Assembly: GCF_013137895.1 (NCBI RefSeq)
Contig: NZ_CP053538.1
Span: 1,301,501-1,365,500, forward strand
Direction: 5' to 3'
Origin: Hymenobacter taeanensis
GTDB taxonomy: Bacteria > Bacteroidota > Bacteroidia > Cytophagales > Hymenobacteraceae
DNA: 64,000 nucleotides
Shown here one piece after another: positions 19,478 through 30,595 of this stretch; the stretch's first letter is position 1, and each line of letters starts with the position of its first letter. A model generated the notes under the pieces. It did no database searches and had not been told where the DNA came from. It saw nothing but the letters and a program-made list of their open reading frames with translations. A program made the position numbers and the translations under genes.

Positions 19478-19696
19478 ATGGACGCGAATAACAACAACAT
19501 CAACGACCAAACCGAGCTACGTGCTCGCGGTAACTGGAACGAAATTAAAGGCCAGGCTAAGCAGAAGTGGGGCAACCTCACCGACGATGACCTGACCTAC
19601 AACGAAGGTGAGCAAGACGAGTGGTTTGGCCGCCTGCAACACAAAACCGGCGACGCCATTGACGATATCAAGTCCTGGTTTCACCGCACCTTTTAA
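19478..19696 (+). CDS. CsbD-family stress protein
   Basis: 72 residues from the Met at 19478 (MDANNNNINDQTELRARGNWNEIKGQAKQKWGNLTDDDL). The NEIKGQAKQKWGNLTDDD and QHKTGDAIDDIKSW pattern is diagnostic of CsbD, a small abundant general-stress protein controlled by sigma-B in Bacillus and expressed in stationary phase in many bacteria. Acidic, helical, cytoplasmic; molecular function unknown. The frame extends upstream but the additional residues are not CsbD-like. Confidence 0.9.
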   Translation: MDANNNNINDQTELRARGNWNEIKGQAKQKWGNLTDDDLTYNEGEQDEWFGRLQHKTGDAIDDIKSWFHRTF

Positions 19697-19711
19697 ACGT
19701 TAGTAACTCTC

Positions 19712-19745
19712 AAAAAGCCCTGCCCTGAAAACGCAGGGCTTTTTG
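19712..19745 (+). terminator. Rho-independent terminator after csbD-like gene
   Basis: AAAAAGCCCTG...CAGGGCTTTTT stem with a T-run. Confidence 0.9.
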
Positions 19746-19835
19746 TATCTGACCTTGTCTGGGGTGCGCAGGCAGAGGAACATATTACCGGTTCTGATGT
19801 TAACAGTATAACACTCTGTATATTAACTACTTTCA

Positions 19836-20429
19836 ATGATCTTTCCTGTTGAAGAGCTGTGTTTGTTGGGGAACAAGTCATTGCTAGAATTGCCTCGGAC
19901 GGCATTTTTTTGTTCGCGGAAATACCCTGCCAGTATTGAGCGCATTACCTGTCTGTGGGCCCTAGAGCAGCGCATGCATCGGCGTTGCGTACTGTCAAGC
20001 TTCCACTCCCAGTTAGAGCAGTCGGTGTTCCGCTACCTGCGTCAAGATCCTAAGCAGCCTATTCTATATGTCTTGGGCCGAGGTATCCAGACAAGTCTTT
20101 CCATGGAATATAGCCGCGAAATTGAGCTAGGCCACTTGCTGTTCCTGAGCCGGTTCAGCGAAGAGGTTACTACTGTTACGCCTGAGTCGGCGTACCTGCG
20201 CAACCTACTGATGGTAGATATGGCCGACGACTTATTTATCCCTTACGTGCGGCCCGGCGGTAGTCTGGAACGGTTGCTAACCAGCCCCATGGCGCGCTCC
20301 AAGTCTGTGCTGACCCTCGATTTGCCGGCTAATAAAGCTCTCATTCAGCGAGGTGCCCGCATTTATCGGCCTAAGCAGTTGGTAGGCCACTTAGGGCGGC
20401 AATGGTCTTCTCCCCGGCCTCGCTATTAG
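19836..20429 (+). CDS. DprA/SLOG-like Rossmann protein
   Basis: 197 residues. The core follows the DprA/SMF (SLOG superfamily) pattern: TAFFCSRKYPASIERITCLWALEQ (an S-R-K-Y-P nucleotide-binding turn), CVLSSFHSQLEQSVFRYLR, PILYVLGRGIQ, ELGHLLFLSRFSEEV, and a late RNLLMVDMADDLFIPYVRPGGSLERLL. The DprA winged-helix tail and the Sam-like N-terminus are absent, so this is a stand-alone SLOG protein, not the natural-competence DprA of about 370 residues. Such proteins may sense nucleotide signals or bind single-stranded DNA. No defence gene sits beside it. The next gene on this strand starts 65 bases later. Confidence 0.65.
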   Translation: MIFPVEELCLLGNKSLLELPRTAFFCSRKYPASIERITCLWALEQRMHRRCVLSSFHSQLEQSVFRYLRQDPKQPILYVLGRGIQTSLSMEYSREIELGHLLFLSRFSEEVTTVTPESAYLRNLLMVDMADDLFIPYVRPGGSLERLLTSPMARSKSVLTLDLPANKALIQRGARIYRPKQLVGHLGRQWSSPRPRY

Positions 20430-20494
20430 CTAGCCGGTACGCTTTTCTCGTAGGCCCGTACAAAAGACTCTCTACCTCCTTTTGAATTTGCCCT

Positions 20495-21328
20495 ATGACC
20501 CTTTCTAACACCCTACTCTCAAACGTTCCCCATTCTCCATCGGCCGGTATCAAGGCCATGGCCCGCTTTGGCTTCGCGGCCAAAGGGGTAGTGTATGTAC
20601 TAATGGGGCTACTTGCGCTGCTAGCGGCTACCGGGCAGCGTGGTGGCCAAACGGCCACTAAAAAACAGGCTGTGCATACCCTCCAAGATTTGCCCGGCGG
20701 CCAAGTATTGCTAGGACTGGTGGCGCTAGGCCTGCTCGGCTACATTATCTGGCGCTTCACCCAGGCTGTGCTCGATACTGAAAACAAAGGCTCAGGTGCT
20801 AAAGGCATTGGGCGGCGCATAGCCTATGCCGGTAGTGGCCTGCTGTATGCCGGGGTAGCGTGGTACGCGGCTCAGTTGGCCTTTAGCGGCAGCGCTGATA
20901 GCAGCGGTAACAGCACCAAACAAACTCTCACCGCCAAAGTACTTAACTGGCCCGCCGGCGAGTGGATTATTATTGCCGTTGGCCTGATAACTATTGGCAG
21001 CGGCCTCTACCAGATTTACCGGGCGTACTCAGGCTCTTTTCACAAGCACGTAAGCTCCAGCGACCTGCCCGCCAACCAGCAAAACCTGGTGTACCGCACC
21101 GGCCAAATTGGCTACACGGCCCGCGGTATTGTGCTGAGTATAATCGGGTATTTTTTCGTGCAGGCCGGACGCCAGTCGCGGGCCGAAGCCGTGGGCACCA
21201 CCGACGAAGCTTTTGATTTTTTGGCTACTATGGGGCCGCTTGTGCTGGGCATTGTAGCGCTAGGCCTGATGGCTTACGGCCTTTATATGCTGATACAGGC
21301 GCGTTACCCCGTGCTTCGGAATATTTAG
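20495..21328 (+). CDS. DUF1206 membrane protein
   Basis: 277 residues. Three copies of a two-helix DUF1206 unit are visible, each beginning with a G-x-x-A/TARG turn: FGFAAKGVVYVLMGLLAL, RRIAYAGSGLLYAGVAWYA, and QIGYTARGIVLSIIGYFFVQA, with DTENKGSGAKGIG and SGSFHKHVSS in the loops. Six membrane segments expected. Function unknown. Ends in a 21-bp inverted repeat shared with the convergent gene. Confidence 0.9.
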   Translation: MTLSNTLLSNVPHSPSAGIKAMARFGFAAKGVVYVLMGLLALLAATGQRGGQTATKKQAVHTLQDLPGGQVLLGLVALGLLGYIIWRFTQAVLDTENKGSGAKGIGRRIAYAGSGLLYAGVAWYAAQLAFSGSADSSGNSTKQTLTAKVLNWPAGEWIIIAVGLITIGSGLYQIYRAYSGSFHKHVSSSDLPANQQNLVYRTGQIGYTARGIVLSIIGYFFVQAGRQSRAEAVGTTDEAFDFLATMGPLVLGIVALGLMAYGLYMLIQARYPVLRNI

Positions 21329-21333
21329 TCCAC

Positions 21334-21389
21334 TGCTTACTTGTTACTTGCTGGCTGCTAACTACAAACCAGCAAGTAACAAGTAAGCA
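21334..21389. terminator. 21-bp perfect inverted repeat between convergent genes
   Basis: Arms 21334-21354 and 21369-21389 are exact reverse complements with a 14-base loop. There is no good T-run at either outer end, so it is an untypical terminator or a 3'-end stabilising hairpin for both convergent mRNAs. Confidence 0.7.
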
Positions 21390-21407
21390 AAAAGTTAAAA
21401 TCAGCAA

Positions 21408-22625
21408 TTAACTTACGTAATCACGTAAGTACTCGTAGCGCGGCAATAGCTGGCCATCACGTGTAATGGTAGCACGCTCCACAACGTCATCATCTGGGCC
21501 AGTGCTTAGCAGGTGCGGAAACACGTTATCGAGCAGTTGGCGGCCGAAATCGCGGCTGGCGTTACGAGGCAGCTCGCAGGGCAGGTTATCCACGGCCATC
21601 ACGGTGATGTTGGATGGCCGTGAGTAGGCGGCTTCTAGCTCACCAGTCTGCGGGTTGTAGTCGAAGGCGGGCTCTGTAATGCTGGTGGCGCGCTTAGTTG
21701 TAGGAATAGAGCCGTTCACGTCGCAGGTTACATCAGCAATAGTATTAATGCGGAAGTTGGGCAGTCGGGTATCCTTTTCCTCGAACAGGCGCGGCGCGGC
21801 CGGGTGCCAGTAGGCGCATGCAATCAGCAAGTCAGTTACGGGCACGAAATTCTGAAACGTAGATTCGTACTCCTGCGGGTTACGGTGGAAATCGGGCGTA
21901 TCCCATACCCGCCCGTCGCGGCGGCGGTTGTAGTCCGAGCTGCGGAGCTGGGTATACACTGGCTCGTTGAAGTCGTGATAGAGGTAGTCGTACACACTTA
22001 CGCGCCGGATGCGCATTTTGTCCAGTACTTCCACGGCCCCCTGAGCTACTCTGCCCGAGCCCGTCACAACCATTTTAATAGGCGGTAGGCGCTTCACCTT
22101 GAAGAACTCTTCCTGCATGTCCTCCATATCGAGGCACTCATAAGCTGGCTTCAGGGTATATAGGCTATGCTTACGGCCGTAAGTCAGCAGCCCATTATAG
22201 GCCCCTACAATGCCGGCCCAGCGTCCGAAGGCCACAATTCTGTCGCCACCATCCCGGTCGGTCAGCAACTCATAATCAATGAGGGTAATGTTCTTGGCCA
22301 GCACCTGACGCAGCAGTTCCCGGTTGGCGGGCTGCTTCTTCACGGTGTGCGAAAAGAACATATACGTTTTGTTGGGGATGAGCTGGCCTACGGGCACTTC
22401 TTTCACTCCCAGCAGGATGTCGCAGTCTGAAACATCAGGGCGGACCTCAATCCCCATGTCACGGTACTCCTGATCGGAGAAGCAACGGATGGGGCTTTCC
22501 TGCACTATTATGTTTAAGCCGGGGTATTGGCTCTGCGCTTCGGCGCATTTCTTGGGAGTGAGGGGCACCCGTTTATCGGGCGGCGTTTTGCCTTCACAGA
22601 TAAGGCCAAGGGAAATAGAACGCAT
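21408..22625 (-). CDS. NAD(P)-dependent oxidoreductase of the alanine/saccharopine dehydrogenase family
   Basis: 405 residues. The N-terminal half matches the AlaDH/PNT N-terminal domain (LGLICEGKTPPDKRVPLTPKKC, then DILLGVKEVPVGQL and YMFFSHTVKKQP, as in Lys1-type saccharopine dehydrogenases). The nucleotide-binding domain follows with VVTGSGRVAQGAVEVL. RRVSVYDYLYHDF, INTIADVTCDVNGSIPTT and EPAFDYNP agree with lysine-forming saccharopine dehydrogenase relatives of Bacteroidota. Reaction probably an NAD-linked amino-acid or secondary-amine dehydrogenation; the substrate is not certain, since no lysine pathway genes are near. Confidence 0.8.
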   Translation of the reverse strand: MRSISLGLICEGKTPPDKRVPLTPKKCAEAQSQYPGLNIIVQESPIRCFSDQEYRDMGIEVRPDVSDCDILLGVKEVPVGQLIPNKTYMFFSHTVKKQPANRELLRQVLAKNITLIDYELLTDRDGGDRIVAFGRWAGIVGAYNGLLTYGRKHSLYTLKPAYECLDMEDMQEEFFKVKRLPPIKMVVTGSGRVAQGAVEVLDKMRIRRVSVYDYLYHDFNEPVYTQLRSSDYNRRRDGRVWDTPDFHRNPQEYESTFQNFVPVTDLLIACAYWHPAAPRLFEEKDTRLPNFRINTIADVTCDVNGSIPTTKRATSITEPAFDYNPQTGELEAAYSRPSNITVMAVDNLPCELPRNASRDFGRQLLDNVFPHLLSTGPDDDVVERATITRDGQLLPRYEYLRDYVS

Positions 22626-22689
22626 AGGGGGTAAGGTGGGTGGAAGGGGAAGTCAGGGAATGCGGCCTTAAATCTGGTTAAATTATTTA

Positions 22690-22810
22690 AGTGATAGGGG
22701 CAGACCCCAGCCCCAGCCTCTTCCTCTCGGGAGCGGGGCACCAAACGCTTGCTGTCCTAAAACACTCCTTCTTCCGGAGGGGGCGCTGGGGATGGGGCCT
22801 GACCTAAAAG
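22690..22810. repeat. Intergenic inverted repeat upstream of gcvP
   Basis: GACCCCAGCCCCAGC near 22703 is matched in reverse by GCGCTGGGGATGGGGCC near 22785, with further pairing CTCTCGGGAG inside. The sort of G/C-rich repeat that recurs between genes in Cytophagales. The remainder of the 297-base gap carries the gcvP promoter box. Confidence 0.6.
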
Positions 22811-22858
22811 CCCTGATTTCTCCTACTTTCTGTGTGGTACTGGGAGAAGTTTTCGCCT

Positions 22859-22866
22859 TACCTTTG
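22859..22866 (+). promoter_or_regulatory. -7 box TACCTTTG for gcvP
   Basis: Matches the Bacteroidota TAnnTTTG -7 box 56 bases upstream of the gcvP start codon. The -33 region shows no strong TTG-type match. Confidence 0.55.
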
Positions 22867-22922
22867 TTACAGGTTCGGCTGCTTCGGCGGCCGGTTTTTC
22901 CCGCCACCTCTACCCTTCTTTT

Positions 22923-25850
<2,928 letters not shown>

Positions 25851-25882
25851 TTCTTAGTGGCCTAGGCAGCCTGTATTGGCTA

Positions 25883-25920
25883 AACAAAAGCCCCACCTGC
25901 TGGCAGGTGGGGCTTTTGTT
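25883..25920 (+). terminator. Rho-independent terminator after gcvP
   Basis: 18-base perfect arms (25883-25900 and 25903-25920) with a two-base loop, starting AACAAAAGCCCC and ending GGGGCTTTTGTT. Confidence 0.92.
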
Positions 25921-25989
25921 TGCTATTGGTTATTGCTGGAGAGGTGGCCTAGCAGTAAGAGTTGACTACTGCCCAGCTAAACCAGCTAC

Positions 25990-26286
25990 TTACTTGTTGC
26001 TAAAGCAGTTGCGATACATATACCCATTTTCAGTTTTTCCGCTGACGGTTACCCGTACTTTCAGGAAATACGCGTCTACAGTATCCATTACTTGTACTTC
26101 AGTGTCTGAGCCGATGGTGGTCAGCTGCTTAGACTCCTTGTTCATGCCATCGTACAATACGCATTCTACTACAGTATTGTGAGCAACCGGGCCTGCGGAG
26201 GTGCGGTTACCACGTGAGTCGTCGCGGGAGGCACTGCAGGATGTAAGCAGCAAATAGCTACCAAAGAGAAGTACAATTTTATTCAT
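25990..26286 (-). CDS. Hypothetical small lipoprotein
   Basis: 98 residues. Lipobox LLTSC (Cys17) after a hydrophobic segment. The mature domain (EVQVMDTVDAYFLKVRVTVSGKTENGYMYRNCF) has the strand pattern of small SH3-like domains found in bacterial envelope proteins, with a Cys pair (Cys42 and Cys94) able to form a disulfide. Function unknown. Confidence 0.65.
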   Translation of the reverse strand: MNKIVLLFGSYLLLTSCSASRDDSRGNRTSAGPVAHNTVVECVLYDGMNKESKQLTTIGSDTEVQVMDTVDAYFLKVRVTVSGKTENGYMYRNCFSNK

Positions 26287-26518
26287 AGAGTAAAGGAAGT
26301 TATTTCAGCCTCCGGAAGATAGATATATTTCAAGACCACTGAACAGTTTCCCGAAATAAACTTTTGATACATAGTCGGCAAGCCTACTATTCGGGAACGA
26401 CCGCCCTGGCTCAGTTGTTAGAATATTGTAGTTTTTGCTTAGCCTGCTCTCATTCATTTGGAGTATACTAGAAGGCCTCGGAAACTCGTTTGAATTTCAC
26501 TGTCTTTTCCGTCTGAAC

Positions 26519-27124
26519 ATGAATCTCATCACCCGTTTTCTGTCCCGCCGGATGTCGCTGGCGGCCATGAGCCTGGCCTTATTACTGGGCGTTAGCAGTT
26601 GCGCCAGCACGGCGCGCGTTGGGGTTACCAACGATTTCGACCATTCCATTAACTTCCGCACCTACAAAACCTGGGCGTGGTACCCCGAGCAGCCCACCGA
26701 CTCAGAGGGTGGCCCGGCTCAAGGCTACCAGTCGTTTCTAGACAAGCGTATTCGTACTGCCGTGGAGCGCGAGATGACGGCCAAGGGCCTTACCCGCGTC
26801 GACAAAGCGCCTGACCTGTACGTTGCCTACTCGGCTAAAGTAGAGGAGAAGCAGCGCGCTACTAACAATGGCCTGTACAGTCCGTACGGTTACCCTTACT
26901 ACGGCTATGGTTACGGAGGCTTCTACAACCGCAACTTAGTAACCGACTATAAAGCTGGCACCGTTATCATCGACTTTGTTGATGCAAACCGTAAGGAGCT
27001 TGCTTGGCGCGGCCAAGGCCAGGCGCAGGTAGACAACCAGACAATTTCTGAGGAGGAGGTTTACCGCATCGTAGGCAGCATTCTGGGCACTTATCCGCCC
27101 CAGGATCAGCAAGCCAGCCGTTAA
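26519..27124 (+). CDS. DUF4136 lipoprotein
   Basis: 201 residues starting at the Met at 26519 (MNLITRFLSRRMSL). Lipobox GVSSC (Cys28). The body fits DUF4136: DFDHSINFRTYKTWAWYPE, LDKRIRTAVEREMTAKGLTRVDKAPDLYVAYSAKVEE, a Gly/Tyr-rich loop (YGYPYYGYGYGGFYN), then GTVIIDFVDANRKELAWRGQGQ. Family members are periplasmic or outer-membrane lipoproteins of unknown function. The 84 bases of open frame upstream of the chosen start show no family similarity. Confidence 0.88.
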   Translation: MNLITRFLSRRMSLAAMSLALLLGVSSCASTARVGVTNDFDHSINFRTYKTWAWYPEQPTDSEGGPAQGYQSFLDKRIRTAVEREMTAKGLTRVDKAPDLYVAYSAKVEEKQRATNNGLYSPYGYPYYGYGYGGFYNRNLVTDYKAGTVIIDFVDANRKELAWRGQGQAQVDNQTISEEEVYRIVGSILGTYPPQDQQASR

Positions 27125-27147
27125 GCACTTGCCACATAGTGGCCCAG

Positions 27148-27184
27148 AAAACAGCCTTGCTACGGTAGCGAGGCTGTTTTTTTA
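27148..27184. terminator. Hairpin at convergent gene ends
   Basis: AAAACAGCCTTGCTAC / GTAGCGAGGCTGTTTT, one G-U pair, then T-run. It overlaps the stop codon of the convergent DUF805 gene. Confidence 0.85.
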
Positions 27185-27568
27185 TGCGGTTTCAGCAGTA
27201 AGTTCATCTTCGTACGCTCGTGGGCGTTTGGGGTCGGGGCCGAAACGGTTTTGCCCACGCGTACCTTCTACAAAGCTCATCCCGATGCTCAGGCCATAAC
27301 TGACTATGGGTAGCAGAAACAGCAACCACCACCAGCCGCTCAGGTTGGTATCGTGCAGCCGTTTGATTACCTGAATATTAGCCACTATTATTCCCAGAAA
27401 AATTACCAGACCTACTCCTGCCGCGGCCAGCATTTCGCTCTTGGGGGAGGCGTATTGCACCTGACTAGCCAGAGCGTAGGCCAGCATAACCAACCCATAA
27501 ATAGCGAGTGTACGAAACCAGTACGTTTGCCGCCGGAGCCGCCCCCGAATAGAAAATAACTCTTGCAC
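27182..27568 (-). CDS. DUF805 membrane protein
   Basis: 128 residues. Shows the DUF805 hallmarks: SIRGRLRRQTYWFRTL at the N-terminus, three or four membrane helices, the conserved VIKRLHDTNLSGWWWLL, and the ending GTRGQNRFGPDP. Inner-membrane protein of unknown role; members often sit near stress or phage-related genes, but here the neighbours are lipoprotein and lipA genes. Confidence 0.9.
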   Translation of the reverse strand: MQELFSIRGRLRRQTYWFRTLAIYGLVMLAYALASQVQYASPKSEMLAAAGVGLVIFLGIIVANIQVIKRLHDTNLSGWWWLLFLLPIVSYGLSIGMSFVEGTRGQNRFGPDPKRPRAYEDELTAETA

Positions 27569-27660
27569 GAAATTGTCTAATCAGAATAAACCCTGTTCAG
27601 GAGAAAGGTACTAATTCACTTTCTCTTTCGTAATGACAATAGTCATGACCAGTCTATAGG

Positions 27661-27704
27661 CAACAAAAAAGCCGCTTTCTGTTATAGAAACGGCTTTTTT
27701 GTTG
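27661..27704. terminator. Bidirectional hairpin terminator
   Basis: CAACAAAAAAGCCG...CGGCTTTTTTGTTG stem with a short loop, between the DUF805 gene and the end of lipA. Confidence 0.9.
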
Positions 27705-27721
27705 ATACTAGATTTCTAGGA

Positions 27722-28636
27722 TTAGATCGGCACGTTCACGTGGCGCTCAGCGTGGTAGCTGGAGCGTACCAGCGGGCCGCTTTCTACATACTTAAGGCCA
27801 CGAGCCAAGCCTTCTTCGCGGTAGTGAGCAAAGAGGTCGGGGTGGATAAACTCGGCTACCTCTAAGTGGCGCTTAGTGGGCTGGAGGTACTGGCCTAGGG
27901 TCAAAATGTCGAGGCCATTAGCAACAAGGTCGTCCATGGCGCGGTACATCTCTTCCTTGGTTTCACCCAACCCCAGCATAATCCCCGACTTGGTGCGCTT
28001 ACCAGCTTCCTTGGTGCGGCGGATTTGCTCCAGGCTACGGTCGTACTTAGCTTGTGGGCGTACGAGACGGTAGAGGCTACCCACCGTTTCCACGTTGTGC
28101 GACACCACTTCCTGGCCGCCAGCAATCATGGTATCGAGGGCGGCCCAGTTGGCCTTCACGTCCGGAATCAGGGTCTCAATGGTAGTGGAGGGGCTTAGCT
28201 CCTTTACACGCACTACCGTCTCGTACCAGATGCTAGCGCCACGGTCTTTCAGCTCGTCGCGGTTCACGCTGGTAATTACGGCATGCTTCACGCCCATTAG
28301 CTGAATGGCTTCGGCTACGCGGCGGGGCTCGTCGGTATCAAACTCAGTGGGGCGGCCAGTGGCCACGGCACAGAACGAGCAGGAACGCGTGCACACGTTC
28401 CCTAGAATCATGAACGTAGCGGTGCCTGCGCCCCAGCACTCACCCATATTGGGGCAGTTGCCGCTTTCGCAGATGGTATGCAGTTTATGTTCATCCACCA
28501 AGCGGCGGACATTGGCGTAAGCGGGTCCCACGGGCAGCTTCACGCGTAGCCAGTCGGGCTTACGCGGCTTGGCGGGCGCTACGGGAGCAGCCGCCTCCGG
28601 CTGAATGATGGGCAAAGTCAGCAACAGGTCATTCAT
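27722..28636 (-). CDS. lipA: Lipoyl synthase
   Basis: 304 residues. Radical SAM enzyme inserting two sulfurs into octanoyl groups on lipoyl domains. Both cluster motifs are present: the auxiliary cluster [12 protein letters not shown] (Cys56, Cys61, Cys67) and the radical-[11 protein letters not shown] (Cys82, Cys86, Cys89). The conserved C-terminal RSSYHAE (Ser292/293), the serine ligand of the auxiliary cluster, is intact. The window holds several lipoate users (sucB, gcvP through its H-protein, and an E1 dehydrogenase), so the location fits. The promoter box lies only four bases before the start codon, suggesting a leaderless or nearly leaderless mRNA. Confidence 0.97.
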   Translation of the reverse strand: MNDLLLTLPIIQPEAAAPVAPAKPRKPDWLRVKLPVGPAYANVRRLVDEHKLHTICESGNCPNMGECWGAGTATFMILGNVCTRSCSFCAVATGRPTEFDTDEPRRVAEAIQLMGVKHAVITSVNRDELKDRGASIWYETVVRVKELSPSTTIETLIPDVKANWAALDTMIAGGQEVVSHNVETVGSLYRLVRPQAKYDRSLEQIRRTKEAGKRTKSGIMLGLGETKEEMYRAMDDLVANGLDILTLGQYLQPTKRHLEVAEFIHPDLFAHYREEGLARGLKYVESGPLVRSSYHAERHVNVPI

Positions 28637-28640
28637 GCAG

Positions 28641-28648
28641 CAAAGGTA
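28641..28648 (-). promoter_or_regulatory. -7 box TACCTTTG abutting the lipA start codon
   Basis: On the minus strand TACCTTTG ends four bases before the ATG. If this is the -7 box, transcription starts at or right at the start codon (leaderless). Confidence 0.5.
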
Positions 28649-28762
28649 GTGGGTATTGAAGTATGGAATGCGTATTACTCAGACACGGTAGCGCTGAAAA
28701 TGTTCCCGAAGTGGTGGCCTAGGTAGTAGGGCTGGCTTAGCAGCCAGCAGGCCCCTGCATAC

Positions 28763-28792
28763 AAAAAGGCCTTTCCGCTGGGAAAGGCCTTC
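28763..28792. terminator. Hairpin terminator after the hypothetical protein gene
   Basis: AAAAAGGCCTTTCC / GGAAAGGCCTT stem with a four-base loop, 30 bases from the stop of the minus-strand gene at 28821. Confidence 0.75.
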
Positions 28793-28820
28793 TCATCATG
28801 ACTGAACAGCCTAGTAGTTA

Positions 28821-29624
28821 TTAACTCCGGTGCCCTAAGTAAATTGTCAGATATACTGAGGGATAAAACAGCGTATTCAGCTTATCATCAGGCATGCCTA
28901 GTGCCCGCAAGATAGTGAGACGCTTGGTGTAGGCCTCAAACAGAAAGCCCGTTTCAACACCGGCCACCGCATCGCGGTAGCGGCCGTACTCAAAGCTCAG
29001 TGCTCCACGCACGTGCGCTCCGATAGTAGGCGTGGTTTCTCCAATTCCGGAGAAGAGGGGGGCCCGATCCACAATGCGCTGCTGCGTATGAATCTGGGGG
29101 TCGTACTGCTCGTTGCGGTAGTCGGTGGCCCCAATAGGGTTGTTGCGACTGTCGCGTAAGGTATAGTCGTAGGTGATATAGTAGGGCATGAGCAGCGCTA
29201 CCGAAGGGCCTGCACCCACCAGGGCATTCACCTGCACGCCTGATTCGGGTGCTTTGCGGAAAATCACGCGTTGGAGGCCAACCGAAGGGCGCACCACAAA
29301 CATGTAGTTGGCCTTGCCATCAACGTAAAGCCCTCCGAATGGAGTGGGCAGCTTGTACTCCTTAGGGTGTTTTACCTCTACCCCCTCCACGCTCCAGAAC
29401 CGGGACCAATCTTGGTTAAGCGGTTTCATGGAACGCACCGACACGCCTCCAATCAGTCCGCCGCGCGTATTAAAGTTAACCCCGTACACGAATTCCTTCC
29501 GGTAAGAGGGGTCTTCGTTGCTGGATGGCAGCAACGTGGTGCGGCGCTGCTGGGCCCGCGCAGACAAGCCCGCCCCCAGGATAGTAAGCAGCAAGCTGCC
29601 GCCGAAGATTAGACGTGTATGCAC
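28821..29624 (-). CDS. Hypothetical secreted beta-rich protein
   Basis: 267 residues from a GTG start at 29622-29624 (then HTRLIFGGSLLLTILGAGLSARAQ, a signal peptide). An ATG-initiated frame 105 bases longer would leave only 8 bases before the divergent OsmC start, so I prefer the GTG. The mature protein is beta-strand rich, with repeated aromatic-Gly strands (VRPSVGLQRVIF, LFSGIGETTPTIGAHVRGALSFEYG), typical of an outer-membrane beta-barrel of about twelve strands; function unknown. Confidence 0.65.
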   Translation of the reverse strand: MHTRLIFGGSLLLTILGAGLSARAQQRRTTLLPSSNEDPSYRKEFVYGVNFNTRGGLIGGVSVRSMKPLNQDWSRFWSVEGVEVKHPKEYKLPTPFGGLYVDGKANYMFVVRPSVGLQRVIFRKAPESGVQVNALVGAGPSVALLMPYYITYDYTLRDSRNNPIGATDYRNEQYDPQIHTQQRIVDRAPLFSGIGETTPTIGAHVRGALSFEYGRYRDAVAGVETGFLFEAYTKRLTILRALGMPDDKLNTLFYPSVYLTIYLGHRS

Positions 29625-29737
29625 GGGTTTGAGGGAAAAAAAGTCAAGCGCAGCTTCGCACTTAGTGCAAAATCTGCCAACACTACCGAAAGTACGTAAA
29701 TTTACGAGCATCAGTCTGCCAATTTTCATCCTGTATT

Positions 29738-30142
29738 ATGAGCACTGCCACCGCCCGCTACGCCGGCCATCTACGCACTGAGGCTACGCATGTAGCCTCC
29801 GGCAATACCATCCTCACCGACGCGCCCGTGGATAACCACGGCCGGGGAGAGGCCTTCTCTCCTACCGACCTAGTGAGTGCCGCGCTGGGCTCGTGCATGA
29901 TGACCATAATGGGCATTGTTGCGGAGCGCCACGAGGTAGACCTGACGGGCGTTACGTATGATGTGACCAAGCATATGGCAGCGGAGCCGCGCCGGATCCG
30001 TCAGATTGATGTAACGTTCCGGATGCCTGCCGTATTACCCGAGAAAGAGCGAACTATTCTTGAAAATGCAGCCCGCACCTGCCCGGTAGCTCTCAGCCTG
30101 AACCCGGAAATTCAGCAAGAGGTTCGGTTTATTTACGCCTAG
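29738..30142 (+). CDS. OsmC-family peroxiredoxin
   Basis: 134 residues. OsmC proteins reduce organic hydroperoxides with two Cys residues. Both are present: Cys53 in AALGSCMMTIMGIVAE and Cys115 in AARTCPVALSL, with the conserved Gly-rich FSPTDLVSAALGSC and a C-terminal VRFIY strand. The sequence is of the short OsmC/YhfA type. Next to the divergent gene with a promoter region of under 120 bases. A long inverted repeat separates its end from ytxJ. Confidence 0.92.
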   Translation: MSTATARYAGHLRTEATHVASGNTILTDAPVDNHGRGEAFSPTDLVSAALGSCMMTIMGIVAERHEVDLTGVTYDVTKHMAAEPRRIRQIDVTFRMPAVLPEKERTILENAARTCPVALSLNPEIQQEVRFIYA

Positions 30143-30167
30143 CGAAAACTAGCGCACCAACGTGTAG

Positions 30168-30229
30168 AAAAGATGAATAGGGAGCCCGCCTCCGCTAGTT
30201 GCGCAGGCTCGGCTCCCTATTCATCTTTT
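30168..30229. terminator. 18-bp inverted repeat between convergent osmC and ytxJ
   Basis: Arms 30168-30185 and 30212-30229 are exact reverse complements, with a smaller hairpin in the 26-base loop. The sequence ends CATCTTTT, a short T-run, so a bidirectional terminator is likely. Confidence 0.75.
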
Positions 30230-30230
30230 G

Positions 30231-30578
30231 CTATTTTACGGCTACCGCCTCCTTCACATCACTGAGGCGGATGCTCATGTGCGAGGCATCAAAACGACAC
30301 TCCCCGTTCTGAATTACCAACAACTGGGGCGACTCGTGCCGGACGCTGAACTTCTCCGCTATTTCATTGGAAATAGGCCGGAACCGCAGTAGATCGAGGT
30401 AGTACAGCTTCGTGCTGTCGAGGTTGGCCTCGGACCACTGCCGCTCTATTTTGGCTTTGGCGGCCGCGCTAATAGAGCAACTGGTGCTGTGCTTGAAGAT
30501 AATGATGGGCTGCTCATACGACTCGCGTACGATATCAGTGAGCTGCTCTGCTTGGGTAAGGGGCTGCCAGGGCGTCAT
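30231..30578 (-). CDS. ytxJ: Bacillithiol-linked thioredoxin-like protein YtxJ
   Basis: 115 residues. Matches DUF2847/YtxJ: IIIFKHSTSCSISAAAKAKIERQW (single active-site Cys34) and, further on, YYLDLLRFRPISNEIAEKFSVRHESPQLLVI with the cis-Pro loop. YtxJ (BrxC) is thought to be a monothiol redox protein that debacillithiolates or de-S-thiolates proteins, so this organism may use bacillithiol. The next gene on this strand is 18 bases away. Confidence 0.9.
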   Translation of the reverse strand: MTPWQPLTQAEQLTDIVRESYEQPIIIFKHSTSCSISAAAKAKIERQWSEANLDSTKLYYLDLLRFRPISNEIAEKFSVRHESPQLLVIQNGECRFDASHMSIRLSDVKEAVAVK

Positions 30579-30595
30579 AACTTAGTGCGGGTGAT

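Noticed and set aside
22626..22922. Glycine riboswitch upstream of gcvP
   Set aside because: The gap holds an inverted G/C-rich repeat and a promoter box, but not the tandem glycine aptamer core that I could recognise.
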